A stretch of 64,000 nt of DNA from Talpa occidentalis (GCF_014898055.3 NW_023604295.1:66303730-66367729), one strand, 5' to 3'; shown: positions 13,440-25,674, counted from the first letter of the stretch. Translations and numbers: made by a program. The notes: generated from the letters alone by a model not told the origin.

Positions 13440-13870
13440 GTCAGAGGAGTATCGCCCTAGCCAAAAGAGTTAATGAAGCTTGCTAAGGACACATGTGGGC
13501 CTTTTGTAACACAGGCCTGACTGTACAGCCTCGTTAGGTTAAATTGTCTGTCAGTTACTGGCCAGTTGGCCACCACCTGGCTGCCTAGGCCAGTCTTTCT
13601 CCGTCCCCAACAGTCCTCTTCCCAGCTCTCAATGGCAAGCTGCTGCCACTAAACATCTAGAAGCCTCTGACAAGGTTTGGGCACACAAAGGGCTCCTGAC
13701 AAGTGAATGAAGGGCCAGGGTGACACTCTGAATGGGGAAGATTTTCCCCATTTAAACTCATAATGTTCACAACAACACCCATAAAAGAAAAAGCCCATCC
13801 TTGGTGTCAGGCCATTAACATTTATAACAATATGCTAATAACCTTCTAGATTACTTTCAGTTTCCAAGGA
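13440..13870. other. Candidate conserved non-coding block
   Basis: Distinctly higher GC than the neighbourhood, no repeat signature, no coding frame. It has dense short motifs such as CTGGCCAGTTGGCCACCACC, TGGCTGCCTAGGCC and a TAATAACC segment. Enhancer-like by appearance only. Confidence 0.22.
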
Positions 13871-13874
13871 CATT

Positions 13875-15400
13875 TAAATACATGAATTGATGGCTTCGAA
13901 CTTAAAGGGGTGGTGGGAGAGGAGAAAAGAGGGGGCAGTTGTTTAGGGAGGAGGAAGACACAAAAAGCGATTGGGAGAAATTGCAATCTATCTCACTGAA
14001 AACTACTTCAAAAAGCCTCCCACCCAAACAGAGGGCTTCTGTCTATGGAAAGATTATAATCAAGCTTGCAAAATGCCCTGAGGGGAGTATTATCAATGAT
14101 AGGCACATCTCCTTGGGGCTTGCATTTAAACATGGCTATTGCAATTAGAAGGTGTCTCATGATTCAAACTATTTTAAAACCAAGCCATGGGCTTTGGTTT
14201 TATGGTTGTGTGTTGTCTTTGCTTCACCAGCTCTTCCTAAGTAGACCAGGTGGAGCTTTACATATCTGTCCGAATAACAAGCATCTATTTACAATTATGA
14301 AAAATCATATCACAAGAAAAAATGTTATTTGGGGAACAGGGCCTCCTGGGTTATACCCTGATTCACTTAAGAAATTAGTGAACAATTCTGAATATATGAT
14401 AATTGATGTTTTATTTCTCATTTTCTCATTCATCATTTTTTTCTTTTTTATCTTAAAATATTCATAGATCAAGTTGGGTGGTTTATTTATTTGAATTATT
14501 GAATACCCTCGCCTTTTCTCTTCTTTATTTTAAGTTGACATAACATTGCATTGTGGCATTATGTGTTCATTGTTGTTCATTGTTGAGACTCACCATGTAC
14601 ACGTATTACATTAAAATCGCCCATTTTCTTAGAATAAACTGAATGTGAGATGGCACTTATAATATTATGTTCTACTGTATTTGTTCAATATAAGCTTCAA
14701 AATTACATATCAATTTGTATTAACATGAGAAAAAAACCTAGCTCATGCACCACCTGCTACATTGTATGTCAGATTCATTGCTTCTGCCTTAAAGACAGCA
14801 ACTCTTTCTTTAGTGCTGATTAGTGATATTCAATCAATTTGAAAAATCACTCTTCCCAGAGATTTAAATATTGCGCCGTTGTCACAAAATTGAATGTGCC
14901 TGGCTTCCAACAGGAAGAGACACTTGAAAAATATGATGTGCTTATTATAAACCTGTCATGAGGAACTTTTTAGAAGTACGTAAACTTTTTGTCCAATATT
15001 TAACTTTATTTTAGTGGGTAAAGTGTTTCCTTCTTTACATGTCTTTTAAAACAACTTTCAGAAAAGTGGAACATCAAAATCTGTATGTCATGCCATGACT
15101 AATTTGTACTAATCTTCAAATGCTTGTCTAAGAGGTGATATTAAACAGAACCCTTATTTCTTGAGTCAAAGCTATTTAAAGTTTTGCTTCCCTTATTCAA
15201 CTGAGCCAAAGAATCAGGTTGAATGCCTGAAACATGTTTAAAAAAATAAATATTTGCTTTTCATGCTTTAAACATCTTTCATTTTTAGTGACCTTTTAGA
15301 TAAATAAACCAGTGAACAGAATGCACACAAAAATAACAATAATAATATGCATTCACATATTATTTTTCCATATATCTTTTATTGTAATTAAGAGATAAGA
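13875..15400. other. Unassigned sequence, possible old L1 trace
   Basis: Near 14525-14640, TTTAAGTTGACATAACATTG with TTCATTGTTGAGACTCACCA weakly recalls an L1 3'UTR. The rest is unassigned. Overlapping 69- and 133-codon frames near 13939-14467 look accidental. Confidence 0.3.
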
Positions 15401-15404
15401 TTCA

Positions 15405-15650
15405 GGGCCTCCTTGGTGTTGTACTAAGGGTTAAGTCTCAGCCCTCTCAAGGCTACTGCCTGAGTTGGATCCCAGGCCAGGGACCTACCCATATGGCGCA
15501 GCAGACCTCTCCTGTCTCCCCGCTGCTCCCCTCAGCAGTGTATTTCAGTAGATCTGCCTGTTCTGCTATTCTGCTCCCCACTCTGTCTCTGTTGAATCGT
15601 CTCACCCCAATCCCCTGCATCTCTGGCCAAACCCCAGTTCTTCTTCTTCT

Positions 15651-15688
<38 letters not shown>
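15405..15688 (+). mobile_element. tRNA-derived SINE, group B, with microsatellite tail
   Basis: Diverged head (GGGCCTCCTTGGTGTTGTAC), and a body with ACCTCTCCTGTC and CCCTCAGCAGTGTATTTCAG. An extra CTATTCTG string duplicates part of CTGTTCTGCT. The usual GTATGCATAAATAAAT tail is missing; the element runs from CCAGTTC into (TTC)n and (CT)n. No target-site duplication was found. Confidence 0.85.
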
Positions 15689-15689
<1 letters not shown>

Positions 15690-15753
15690 AATATATATAT
15701 ATACACATATATATATACTTTATATATATATATATAGATATATATATATATAC
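15639..15753. repeat. Compound microsatellite (TTC)n-(CT)n-(TA)n
   Basis: TTC units to about 15655, CT units to 15688, then TA-rich sequence with ACAC and GATA interruptions to 15753. It has grown from, or replaced, the tail of the SINE at 15405. Confidence 0.95.
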
Positions 15754-15879
15754 ACTATGAGTCAACGTTTCTATTTGGTCAAAGACTTCTACCCTCTACA
15801 CTCTCACTCTACCTTCAGTAGAGTTTTCAGGTGACACAAAAAGAAACTAGGAAACGTCAGTTCATAAGCCATCGGCTCC

Positions 15880-15945
15880 TTGGCCACAATTTACCCCCAA
15901 ACTGTGTACGGTCAAAGGACCAGTGCTTGAGTATCACTGTTCTGC
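15880..15945 (-). mobile_element. Possible short hAT relic
   Basis: On the minus strand CAGTGATACTCAAGCACTGG followed by TCCTTTGACCG resembles the start of MER5-type elements. Only about 60 bases can be aligned by eye. Confidence 0.3.
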
Positions 15946-16110
15946 ATCTTTCAGGACACAACCAGATAAAAGTACCCTTTTAGATCTGGATGAGGTGTGA
16001 TCCCATATAGCAAACTACTCATGAGAAAAATAAATTAAGCTAAATAAAGCAAGTATCTCCAGACTTAAACTTCTGTTATTGTAATTTTGTGATTAAATCT
16101 TTTCTTTTAT

Positions 16111-16212
16111 ATCTGCCTGTAATGCTCCCCACTCTCTCTGGTGAATCCTCTCACCAACCCCCCTGCCCAGCACCTGTAGCTTATGCCCCAGTTCTTGTAT
16201 GCATAAATAAAT
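16111..16212 (+). mobile_element. SINE, 5'-truncated, group B
   Basis: Begins within the body at CTGCCTGTAATGCTCCCCAC and ends CTTGTATGCATAAATAAAT. The tRNA-like head with its A and B boxes is absent, so it cannot be transcribed by pol III from its own promoter. Confidence 0.85.
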
Positions 16213-16456
16213 GAATATTCTTTTAATTTTTTTTTCTTTTATAAGGCTTTAATTTCAATCCTAGACTTCCAGAATCACTCATTTGACTCCTCCTGGCAGT
16301 ACTGGTACTTATTTAGATACATTAATCAACAAGATCCTTTAGTTAATGTAGATTTAAAGCTATATATTTTATCAGAAAATGTGAATTACAAACCAAAGTA
16401 AAGTTATAAAGTGGCATTTACATTCCATTAAAACTGAAGTTGTGCTACATTTGTTT

Positions 16457-16731
16457 TTTTTTTTTTTTAAAGATTTATTTATTTATTTATTTATACAAGC
16501 ACTGGGTATAGTCAGAAGCACGGGAGGGTGAGAGAATTCACCAGAGCCAGAGCAGGGAACAGAACAGGCAGACCAACAGAGTACACTGCTGAGGGGAGCA
16601 GCGGCCGTGGCAGGAGAGGTCTGCGCGCCATGTGGGACCCTCACTGGTGGCCGGGGATTGAACCAGCGCTGCAGAGGCTGCGGGCAGCTACTCAGCCCAG
16701 TGCTCAAACGCTGCGCCACCAAGGGAGGCCC
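16457..16731 (-). mobile_element. tRNA-derived SINE, group A, reverse orientation
   Basis: Flanked by ACATTTGTTT at 16447-16456 and 16732-16741. On its own strand the tail is GTATAAATAAATAAATAAAT followed by CTTTAAA. The B box region reads GGGGATTGAACCAGCG on the plus strand. It lies 245 bp from the truncated copy at 16111. Confidence 0.92.
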
Positions 16732-16744
16732 ACATTTGTTTATT

Positions 16745-18110
16745 AAACCAAAAAAAAAAAAAATTGCTAGAGAACTGACTTTACTGAAATTTCCTTTTTT
16801 AGGCCCTGGGTCCCTAAAAAAGCAGTTTTTCAAGGTCAGGGCACACAGTCTGAAATATACAGTATCCGATAACATACAGAAAAAATGTGTGGTAACAGTG
16901 TCCTTTTTCTTTTCACTTGGAATAAGAGATACATAAAAGAATTGTTTATTTATGACAATCTGCAATAAGTTGATATATTTTATGTGCAGATTATTTAAGA
17001 TCATGTTTATTCTATAGGTATGATGCAACATCATTTAAATAATATTTCTTGGTTAAAAGTAATGAAAAATGATAAAATTGAATTAGATGATTTCAGAAAC
17101 ATGTATGTGTATGCATATGTGACACAAATATATATATATTTTCCTACTGAAAAAGATAGTTTTCACTGCAAGTTTGGATGTTTTATAAAACTACTTAAAT
17201 ATACAGAAAATAACATGTTATTAGCAGGGCAATAACATTCAAATAGTACAATTTAAAATTTATCTGGAAATTCCATCCTTTTATACTTTCCAAATGCTTT
17301 ATGGTTATAGAAAAAAGAAGTCTAATGTTGCATTCCGGTGACCAAAACAGACTGAGGCTTTTTCACTAAAACAAAAATTGTCTGGCAGTTCATCCAATCC
17401 CCCATCCCCATGCAGGAGTAAATTACTGTCTCCAAACAGAGACAACTGGAGTTTATTCTATTGAAAAATGTGAATATATTGCATTTCTGAGTATTTGCTT
17501 AATTAACAAAAGAGTTTTACACAAATTATGACCAGCAAATTAAAAAACAGATTTCTGGGATTAGTTTTTAAAATTTTCAGCTAATTTCATCATCTAAGGA
17601 TACACCAAATTGACTCAATATTTTCTATTTCAGCACATTTACTTATATAACATTAAAATTATTTTATATATTATATATAAAGACAAGGAATAGGAATTCA
17701 GTATGCAATTAAATATTCCTTTTGTTCTTACTTTCTAAAATAAATGTCTAGGAAGAAATCACTAAGTATTCTTATGCATTAATTATTTAAAATCTCCCAA
17801 ACTCAAAAAAGAAAGAGCCTTGCACTTAGTTCATTATTAGTGCATTTTTTCTTAAATGTAGTTTTGGTCTAATATACTAAATTGAAAAAACTTTCCATGA
17901 GCTTAAAAGCTAAAGGACGTTTTCTAATTTCTGAGAAATCATGTTTACTTTATATTTTCGTAGTTTAAACTCTCAACATTAAGCAGGCAAAAATTACATA
18001 TAAATAAATAAGAAATTTCTAGTTTTATAGCAACAAATGTTCCTTTTTCATTTTGTGTTTTGGTTTGATTTTCAGGGTTTTTAAAGAATGATTTAAGTAA
18101 GTTACAACCT
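16745..18110. other. Unassigned AT-rich sequence
   Basis: Nothing recognised beyond an A-run next to the reverse SINE. Confidence 0.5.
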
Positions 18111-18115
18111 ATGAA

Positions 18116-18147
18116 AAACACACACACACCACACAAACAACACAAAC
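18116..18147. repeat. (CA)n-rich tract
   Basis: AAACACACACACACCACACA followed by AACAACAC; interrupted CA repeat. Confidence 0.8.
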
Positions 18148-18284
18148 TTTCTACTTTCAGAGACCTAACAACAGAACACCACAGTTGCCAAAGTTATCTG
18201 CTTCCTATCAAGACCCATGTTTGGCACAAGAAGTATTCAATTCATTCATCATTGTCAATGCACTAGTACACTAATTATTTCAAA

Positions 18285-18460
18285 TTGTTTCCTCAGCCAG
18301 AGGTCTAGGACAAATCAGGCAAGCCAAAAATAGCAGTTATGAATAATTATGCATAATTTACCTCAAGGCCTGGGCCAGTCTATCATTAAAACTTACTTGC
18401 CACACTGTGATCTCTGCTAATTGCAAACTTCAAAATTAGTTCAAGGTTGTCTTTTTATCC
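18285..18460. other. Candidate conserved non-coding block
   Basis: Compositionally balanced unique sequence with a perfect 14-bp palindrome AATTATGCATAATT (18345-18358) that includes octamer/homeodomain-like halves, and several TAAT cores. This is typical of developmental enhancers, but there is no conservation evidence in hand. Confidence 0.25.
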
Positions 18461-18464
18461 AGTG

Positions 18465-19660
18465 CCAACATTAAACCCTCTTCTTAGTGACTTTCTGGTA
18501 TTTTGAACACTTCAAATAAAATGTTTTTTTTTTTTTCCTTTGTATTTTGTAAAGAATACACAGAGTAAGTGAAAAAGGGAGATTAGAGGAGAAGGTATTG
18601 CTCTCACCTTTTGCAATAATCAAATATGTTCACAAATAGTATAAATAGGAGGGGTGAGAAGTCAAAATATGGTAATGAGCTATCTGTGGGAATTCTATCC
18701 TGTTGAAAAGAAAAGAAAGAGCTTTAGTAACATGCAAATATCTCTCTTCAGCCTCAAGTTAGACCTCAATCACTATACTTTCTGAAGGAAGAGACGTTTG
18801 ACATTCTGCTGTCCCTTAGAAACTTTAAACTTTGACATTGACCTTCACTGAACACAAAAGCTGAGACCCCCATGTGTCTTACCATTCATTTTAGGATTTC
18901 CCCTCACTATGAATATTTCAATATATGCAGTATGTGAAACACTCACCAGAAGACAATGTGTTGCTATTTCTATTTATTTTCTTTGATATTGTTTCTTTTC
19001 ATGTAGGGAGAATGTAATAGAAATAGTTCTTCAATATACCTCTTTATCTCTGCCCCTTACTCTCCCCATGCTGTATGTTATAGTTACATTTTACCTTTTA
19101 ATTGAAAGAAAATATTATATAACAAGAAAAGAAATATGATATTTTAAGTTAATAGTCCTTCACTTTTCCAAGTCTACTTAAATTTAACTGTCTTAATTTT
19201 TTTTTTTTTTTAGTCCCTTGAGTTTTAGGCCATGAGACATATATCAATAAACGGTCATCTTTCTGAATTATTTTCATGTGTAAAACAAAGGATGCTCCAT
19301 TTCACCTCAGACACATTTTGAGGAGAAATGGGCCAATTTACAGGAATGTTTTTCCTGGCTATGACTGTCAGATAAATGCCCCACTCCATCTCTTTGAAAA
19401 TATGTCATACTTACTGGTTTGTTGGGCTTGTGTGTGTGCTGAGTCTGTATGTGTTTGCATAGTGAGGTGATACAGAGAATCATCCAATCCAAGAAGGTCA
19501 GTTCACTTAAAGGATGAGTGCTGGCTCAGTCTTCCTCAAATCTCTTTCCAAAATAAAATTTTGAGAATCTGAAGTTTCTGGGAAAACACTACTTGGTTAC
19601 AAGTAGGTGGTGCAAGTAGCATAAGAAAAGGAAAGCAAATGACAGGGAGCAAGTATATTT
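18465..19660. other. Unassigned AT-rich sequence
   Basis: Short T-runs (near 18525 and 19198) and a TG-rich patch near 19428-19460 only. Confidence 0.5.
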
Positions 19661-19672
19661 AAGAAAGGAGAG

Positions 19673-19945
19673 GGGGCCTCCCTGGTGGCAAGGGGTTAAG
19701 TGTCAGCACTATGAAGCTATCTGCAGCCACTGCAGCATGAGTTTGATCCCTGGTCAGGGCGCTAACCCACTTGACACAGCAGACATCTCCTGATTCACCC
19801 GCTGCTCCCCTCAGCAGTGTATTTCAGTCAATCCACCTGTTCTGCTCCCCACTCTGTCTCTAGTGAATCCTCTTACCCTCCACACCTCTGGCCTATACCA
19901 GTTCTTGAATGCATAAATAAAAATAAATAAATATTTTTTTAAAAA
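19673..19945 (+). mobile_element. tRNA-derived SINE, group B
   Basis: Head GGCCTCCCTGGTGGCAAGGG with AGTTTGATCCC as B box; body and GAATGCATAAATAAAAATAA tail. An imperfect direct repeat (AAGAAAGGAGAGG near 19661, AAGAAAGGGGAGG near 19946) flanks it. Confidence 0.9.
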
Positions 19946-20489
19946 AAGAAAGGGGAGGAGCTAAAGATAGAAGATAATTGATTGAACATTCTAGAGAATT
20001 GCACTAATTTTATTGCTGATGTTGTTTTTAGTCTTTCAGTACAAAAAACAATTTAATGATAAGCTTGTTATAAAAGTGCCAGAGTGAAAAGCAGAAAACA
20101 GTCATTATTATACCTGAAATGACTGTGTCATTTCAAGAGTTACTAACACCTTAGATACTTCATAGAAAAATGCACTGAGGGCTTATGTTTAAAGGAGAGT
20201 ACACGTGCTGAGTATTTTTGCTCTTCTATTTGAAATCTTATAAATTAGTGAATAATACAAAAAGCTGAACAATTTACCACAATAAATAATTACAAACTAT
20301 CATAAATTATATGAGGGAGAAGTTAAGGGGAGAAATAGAAAGGAGATAACAAGGATTGTTACTAAGCCTACTTAGCACATCAGGGAATGCCTGATGGGTT
20401 AGACCAGAACTAAACCTGCAGGGTGATAAGATTGTCTTTTTATAGTGAACTCAGATGTACAATGAATTCACTGGTTATTCTGCCATTTT

Positions 20490-20625
20490 CATGGTGCTAG
20501 TTAGTCTTTGCACAAGTGAGTTGACCTCTCCAACTTCAGTTTCATTATCTGTGAAACAAAGATTATGATAGCATCTAAAACAATTAGGTGAAGAACAAAG
20601 GGACTGTTCTGGGATAATGAAAACA
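20490..20625 (+). mobile_element. MIR SINE relic
   Basis: AGTGAGTTGACCTCTCCAAC, TTCAGTTTCATTATCTGTGA and GATTATGATAGCATC follow the MIR core order. Confidence 0.6.
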
Positions 20626-20903
20626 CAGGAATGAAGCTAATGGTGAAAGCATTTGCTGCCTCTGAGTAACTGAAAGTTGGCCTGTGCACAATCTGGAAAA
20701 GATGAAGGATGAGAGATGAAAGAGACATATCACCTAAGACCTAATTAGACTTTGAGAGGAGTTTGGATTTGTCTATTGGGCAGAGGCTGATAGTTTCTCT
20801 TCCCTCAGAAGATGTGTTTAATAAGTGTTCAAAAGAATGGGTGCTGTGATATGAGAGGGGTCCCCTTTTCTTGTCTGAAAGTAGTAATAAGAAGATTAAG
20901 GTA

Positions 20904-21170
20904 GGGCCTCCCTGGTTGCTCAAGGGATTAAGCACTGCACTATAAAACAATCCTCAGCCTCTGCAGCACGAGTTCCATCCCAGGCCGGCCAGGGAGCAGA
21001 CCACATGGTGCAGCAGACCTCTCCTGTCTCCTCTGCTGCTCCCCTCAGCAGTGTATTTCAGTGGATCTGCCTATTTTGTTCCCCACTCTGTCTCTGGTGA
21101 ATCCTCTCACCCCCACAACTCTGGCCTGTACCCCAGCTCTTGTATGCATAAGTAAATAAATCTTTAAAAA
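20904..21170 (+). mobile_element. tRNA-derived SINE, group B
   Basis: Exact 12-bp target-site duplication AAGATTAAGGTA at 20892-20903 and 21171-21182. B box AGTTCCATCCC is degenerate. Tail ATGCATAAGTAAATAAAT, then CTTTAAAAA. Confidence 0.92.
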
Positions 21171-21514
21171 AAGATTAAGGTAATATTTGTGCTTTAAATA
21201 TACCACATCAACTGCAAGGATGGAGATTTTAAAGGGTAAGTCGATGTGGAGAGTGGTAACTTTTATTACACAGAAGAACTGTTGAGAGTATAGACTGGAT
21301 AACGGTGGCCACATTGTGGATGACGAAAATTTTACTGATCTGTGATGTGTGCATTATACTACATTTATTAAAAAATCATTTCTGTGAAAAATATTATTTC
21401 TTTGAAGAAGGTTTTAGATGTTGGTAATATATGTCAGGTGAGTTACTATTTTAATTTTGAAGATCAGTTCTAAAGTTAGCTAAGGCATTGGCAAATTGTC
21501 TTATTCTTTCTTTT

Positions 21515-21630
21515 TCTTTGAAAAAAAATGTTTTTATTGTAGTTGCATGGCTTTGTAACATTACGTAAGTTTTAGGTGTTCAACATTATAATTTGACATC
21601 TGTATATACTACATGCAAAATCCTCTTCTT
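21515..21630 (-). mobile_element. Old L1 3' UTR fragment
   Basis: Read on the plus strand: TTTTTATTGTAGTTG, then a GTTTTAGGTGTTCAACATTA block and TTTGACATCTGTATATACTA. This is the reverse complement of the conserved terminal part of L1M-type 3'UTRs (the 'TATACAAATGTCGAATCA..TGTACACCTGAAAC' region). Only the last ~110 bases survive. Confidence 0.55.
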
Positions 21631-21634
21631 CTTA

Positions 21635-23320
21635 AGCTAATGTTCTTTGTTTTCTCATCCAGTGTTTTCCCATTCTAGCTAGAAAAAAAAATACTAGATT
21701 GACTTTTCCCATGGATTCCAGTAAGATTGTTTAGAATGCTGAATCAGAAACACTTACAAAATGTCTCATGTATTAATCTGTTTTATGTTTCTAACCCTTC
21801 ACTGATTATAATTAGAAGTGACAAAGACTATAAGGAGCTTTTGCAATCTTTAAAAGCCAAATTTCTAAAGGATGTTTCTAAAGTAGAAATATGTAAGAAC
21901 CCAAACTAGCAATGTTGCACTCTAGAATTTCTTGTTTGAGTAATACTATTGATGGTCTCTGTGTAACTGTGTAAATAAAATTTCATTTAAGGTAGCCTGA
22001 TTTTTGTCAGTTTATTACTTCAACTAAATATGTTTACCTAGATCTTAAGATATACTCCATGGTTATTCTGTTGGATGTACTCAGGCATTAGCCAGCAAAT
22101 AATCCATTTGCACTAATTTGATGCTCTCGAGAGAGCAAAAGGGAAGAAAAGTATATGTTTTCATTGAACAATGTGGATATCATCATTTCCTTTGCCTACT
22201 TAATTTTTTTTTTCCTGTGAAAGAAAAGGATCTAGAATTCTGTGTTGAAAAAATTCTGATATGTCAGAAGAAGACAGGAAAAACTAATGGGATTCACTCC
22301 CAAGAGAATATGCTAGAAACAAACCCAATGACAGGAGAAGCTGTGGATACAAGAATCAGGAGAGGTCAGGTATGAAGTGAGTTCTGCAAAATGTCCACCA
22401 CCATCAAAGATTTCCTAGTTGATTCAAGCAATGACATCCATTATACAAAAATTTCTTGGTTTATATTTAGGCTGGATTTTGTCTAGGTTGTCTGACAGCT
22501 CCAGGTATCTCTAGATCAATATTTTTGCTCCTTCTGTTTGAAAGGTTACCTCTGTGTGAACAACTCAACATTATCACTGGATCAGTTTGTTTCTATTCCC
22601 TCAATACCATTGGATATAATTTTCTACCCTGGGTTGGTGTTCTTAACTGCTAATTTTTTCCACCCCAAATCAGGTATAGTCAGATGGTAAAAGATCCTAT
22701 TCTTTAATCGGCTGGGTGAGTCACCCAACTTCTTGTGCTATACTAAAAATTTTTCATTTTAGAATAGGGTTTTTGTTTTTGCCTTCCCCAGTCCAGTCAT
22801 CTTAGAATATAACATTATAGAATATTCTTTGAATTGATTCTGATTTATTCAAGAATGTTACATTTTTTTTTTCCTGCCACATAGCTATTGTAGAGACTCA
22901 TAGTCCATTCTAGAAATAATGAAACCTGGGGGCCTTCCTACTCTCAGAGGTAGAAATTGGATAACCACATCTAGCATGTGTTTTAGGTATATAGAGTACT
23001 TCATGCCTGTCTTTGCATAGTAATTTACATTAAAGAGTAAAGTAGCTCACCAAAATTCTATATTTCATTTTTATATCACAAAAATATAATAGCCATCTGG
23101 CATTGCAACACATCATATAATATATAATATAACATTATATAATATGGATATAGTAATAGAATAACTTAAATAATAATAAGCAGTTACATAAATGAGATGC
23201 TTTGGGAAAGGTTTCTGACCCTTTCATTGCTGCCTTGACTCCCCCAAAATCAAAGTATTATGTTTGAAACTAAAATTTTATCATAATAGTTTTTCACTTT
23301 TACCTTTTCAAAATATGCAT
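21635..23320. other. Unassigned AT-rich sequence
   Basis: Short frames only. A pure A/T patch (ATATAATATATAATATAACA) lies near 23114. Confidence 0.5.
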
Positions 23321-23324
23321 CACC

Positions 23325-23545
23325 ATTATAGAATGCTCACTATGTACTGTGCATCAAACTAAACTCTTAATATGAAACATCACATTTAATTTTTGCATTT
23401 GCTCCATGAGCAAATAAAGCATCATCATCCTCACAGATTATAGATGGTAAAAAACTGAAGCTCACAGGGAATAAGAGACAGTGCAAGAGTCAAATTTAGA
23501 TTTCCATGTTATTAAAGCTATAACCATTCCAATCTGGCTCATTTA
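23325..23545 (-). mobile_element. MIR SINE relic
   Basis: CACTATGTACTGTGCATCAA, ATCACATTTAATTTTTGCAT, CATCATCCTCACAGATTATA and GTAAAAAACTGAAGCTCACA follow a reverse-oriented MIR across nearly its full length. Confidence 0.7.
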
Positions 23546-23609
23546 TTATTCTAAATATCCTCGGTAAACCTAAACTTTAGTTATTTATAACTTAGTATAT
23601 ATAATCTTC

Positions 23610-24210
23610 GATACGTCACTGTGGATACCTGGGGCTGACACTGCAACTCACCACCCAGGTATCTCTGCATGGAGGAACATGGAGCTTTGGCTGCTGGGTG
23701 TACTGCCTGCAGAGATCAACCCCTTCAGAGTGTGCATATGTGAGAGCAGAGCCAAGCTACAGTTCAAGTCCATCAGGTGGAACCTCCATTTCTGATCATG
23801 CAGCAGGACCTGAGTTGGATCGCTATAGTTGGACACACAACCATCAAATGTTCCCCACTTTTTTTATGTGGCTTCCACTAGCAACTAATGTTTGGCCCAT
23901 TGTATATTGCTAGTCTTGACTTTGAGTGAAAGACAGTGGAAAGTTCGTTCTTGTGACATGGCTTCAGCAATGCCATCTAGATTCCACCTGTAGCCTGTCC
24001 ACGGTCCTGGTGGCTATAGATAGGAAGTGAAAACAAACACTTCACTGGATTTGGGTGTTTGCTGTGCCCTCCCCAACCTGAGTCCTGCTGCCTTCTGAGT
24101 TGGCCTGTTTGATCTTGCTGAAGTTTCTTTTAACAAATTCTTTTTCTAATGAAATCTGCCTGCGTAGCTTTCTGATGCTTAAAATGAAGAACTGTGTTTC
24201 GTAAAATAAG
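23610..24210. other. Unassigned GC-richer block, possibly an old LTR or retrocopy
   Basis: About 600 bp unlike its AT-rich flanks. The right end (CCCCAACCTGAGTCCTGCTG, TTTTAACAAATTCTTTTTCT, then AATGAAATCTGCCTGCG) has the look of an old LTR 3' region, but I cannot name a family and see no second LTR or internal genes. Confidence 0.2.
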
Positions 24211-24214
24211 AATC

Positions 24215-25275
24215 TGATTTGGTAAGAATTGCAGTCTGGTTTAAAACCATCAGTGCTATAAAAATGACATCAAAATTAAATCGTGTATTTTGTAGTACCA
24301 AAATGCACCGATGTTTGATAGACATTGGTTTAATGATTCAGTGAAATCTGCATGAGAAATGTTTGATCAATGTACCATCTGTATTAGTATAAAATTAAGT
24401 AATATATTGAGCCCTTAAATAAACAATGCATATATTCATATAAAGATATTGTAAAGTTATTTGTAATATACTGTCCATGGCTACAATAATGTATTATTTA
24501 TGAAAATAAAAAAGTCATATTCTTTCTTCTCTCTATATTATGAGTTTTTTCTTTAAGAAAACTGAGCTTAAATATATTTACACATTTCACATAAGATGGT
24601 TGACCAAATTTTCATTCTTTTCATACGTAATATTAGATTTCATATTATAAGACAGCTTGATCTACTGTCTACAAGCTCCTAGGTACATCAATGTCTTTGC
24701 AATGTCAGCAGTTTGCTAAGAAAGGAAGCCCATTGTAAAAATATTGTTTGAAAATCACAGGCTTATAAAAAAGTAAATCATATCTCCTTCAAATAGCACT
24801 TCATAAAGTCTCTAAAATATTAATGTGTTGCTTAGTTAGAAATCTGAAAAGACATATAAGAACCATCCTATAAACTTATTTTACCTTCTTCAAAAATTTA
24901 ACCTTAATGGTTTTTGTAGTAATACAAGGTATTCTGGTAAAATTGAAGATTTCTTGACCAATGAAATAGTCAATCAATAAATTGTATGTTCTTTTTTCTT
25001 TTTAATAGATAACAAAAAAATAACCCCCAACTTAAAATTATACTTTAATTCAGAAGTGAGAAAAGTGGTTTCATAATTTCAAAACACATACTCTCTCGAG
25101 TTTGCATTATGGGAAATGTAGATCAGGGATAGCGTATTTGCACAAATAGCTTTAAAAGTAACATTCAGAGAAATGGTAGTGTCCAGTTTCTTTGAAAAAT
25201 ACCTAAATAAGTGGGTTAGAACTTTCTGGAAACAAAGCTGTTTAGGTTTAAGTACTATTTCCACCATTTACTGGA
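24215..25275. other. Unassigned AT-rich sequence
   Basis: No feature recognised. Confidence 0.5.
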
Positions 25276-25277
25276 AA

Positions 25278-25333
25278 GAATAGATAGATGATAGATAGGC
25301 TAGGTAGGTAAGTAATTAGGTGATAGATAGAAT

Positions 25334-25390
<57 letters not shown>
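25278..25390. repeat. (GATA)n microsatellite, imperfect then pure
   Basis: A degenerate GATA/GGTA segment to about 25333, then about 14 pure AGAT units to 25389. Confidence 0.95.
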
Positions 25391-25392
<2 letters not shown>

Positions 25393-25489
25393 CAGTCATA
25401 CATACACAATAAATAAGAGTCTTCTGTCTCAGGTAAGTTGAGAAAGTCTTGCCACATTTAAGTCTTTATGTCACCTTTTCAGGCTTTCT

Positions 25490-25670
25490 CTGTCAACTTT
25501 ATTTAAAATTTAGCCATGTACTCGGACTATTCTTTTTTATCTATTCTGCTTTATTTTGCTGTTTAATTTCTTTTCTCCATAGCACAAGCCACCACCTAAA
25601 TACCATCAGCATTACTTGTATTGTTTGTTATCTACCTCTCCCACTTCCAATGACAAGTTTATCTCTTTAT
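25490..25670 (+). mobile_element. L2 LINE relic
   Basis: CTGCTTTATTTTGCTGTTTA, TTTCTCCATAGCACAAGCCA, and TTGTTTGTTATCTACCTCTC then CCACTTCCAATGACAAG correspond to successive L2 3' blocks. Confidence 0.55.
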
Positions 25671-25674
25671 CACT

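Noticed and set aside
16483..17034. 183-codon minus-strand frame
   Set aside because: About half is the reverse SINE and its poly-A tract; the rest is AT-rich flank. The same SINE-derived peptide patterns recur at other copies (10935, 34300, 37239, 49143, 61001, 61633, 62621), so these frames are not genes.
25278..25390. GATA arrays here and at 60392 as CRISPR-like or satellite arrays
   Set aside because: Simple tetranucleotide microsatellites with no spacers; the host is a mammal.
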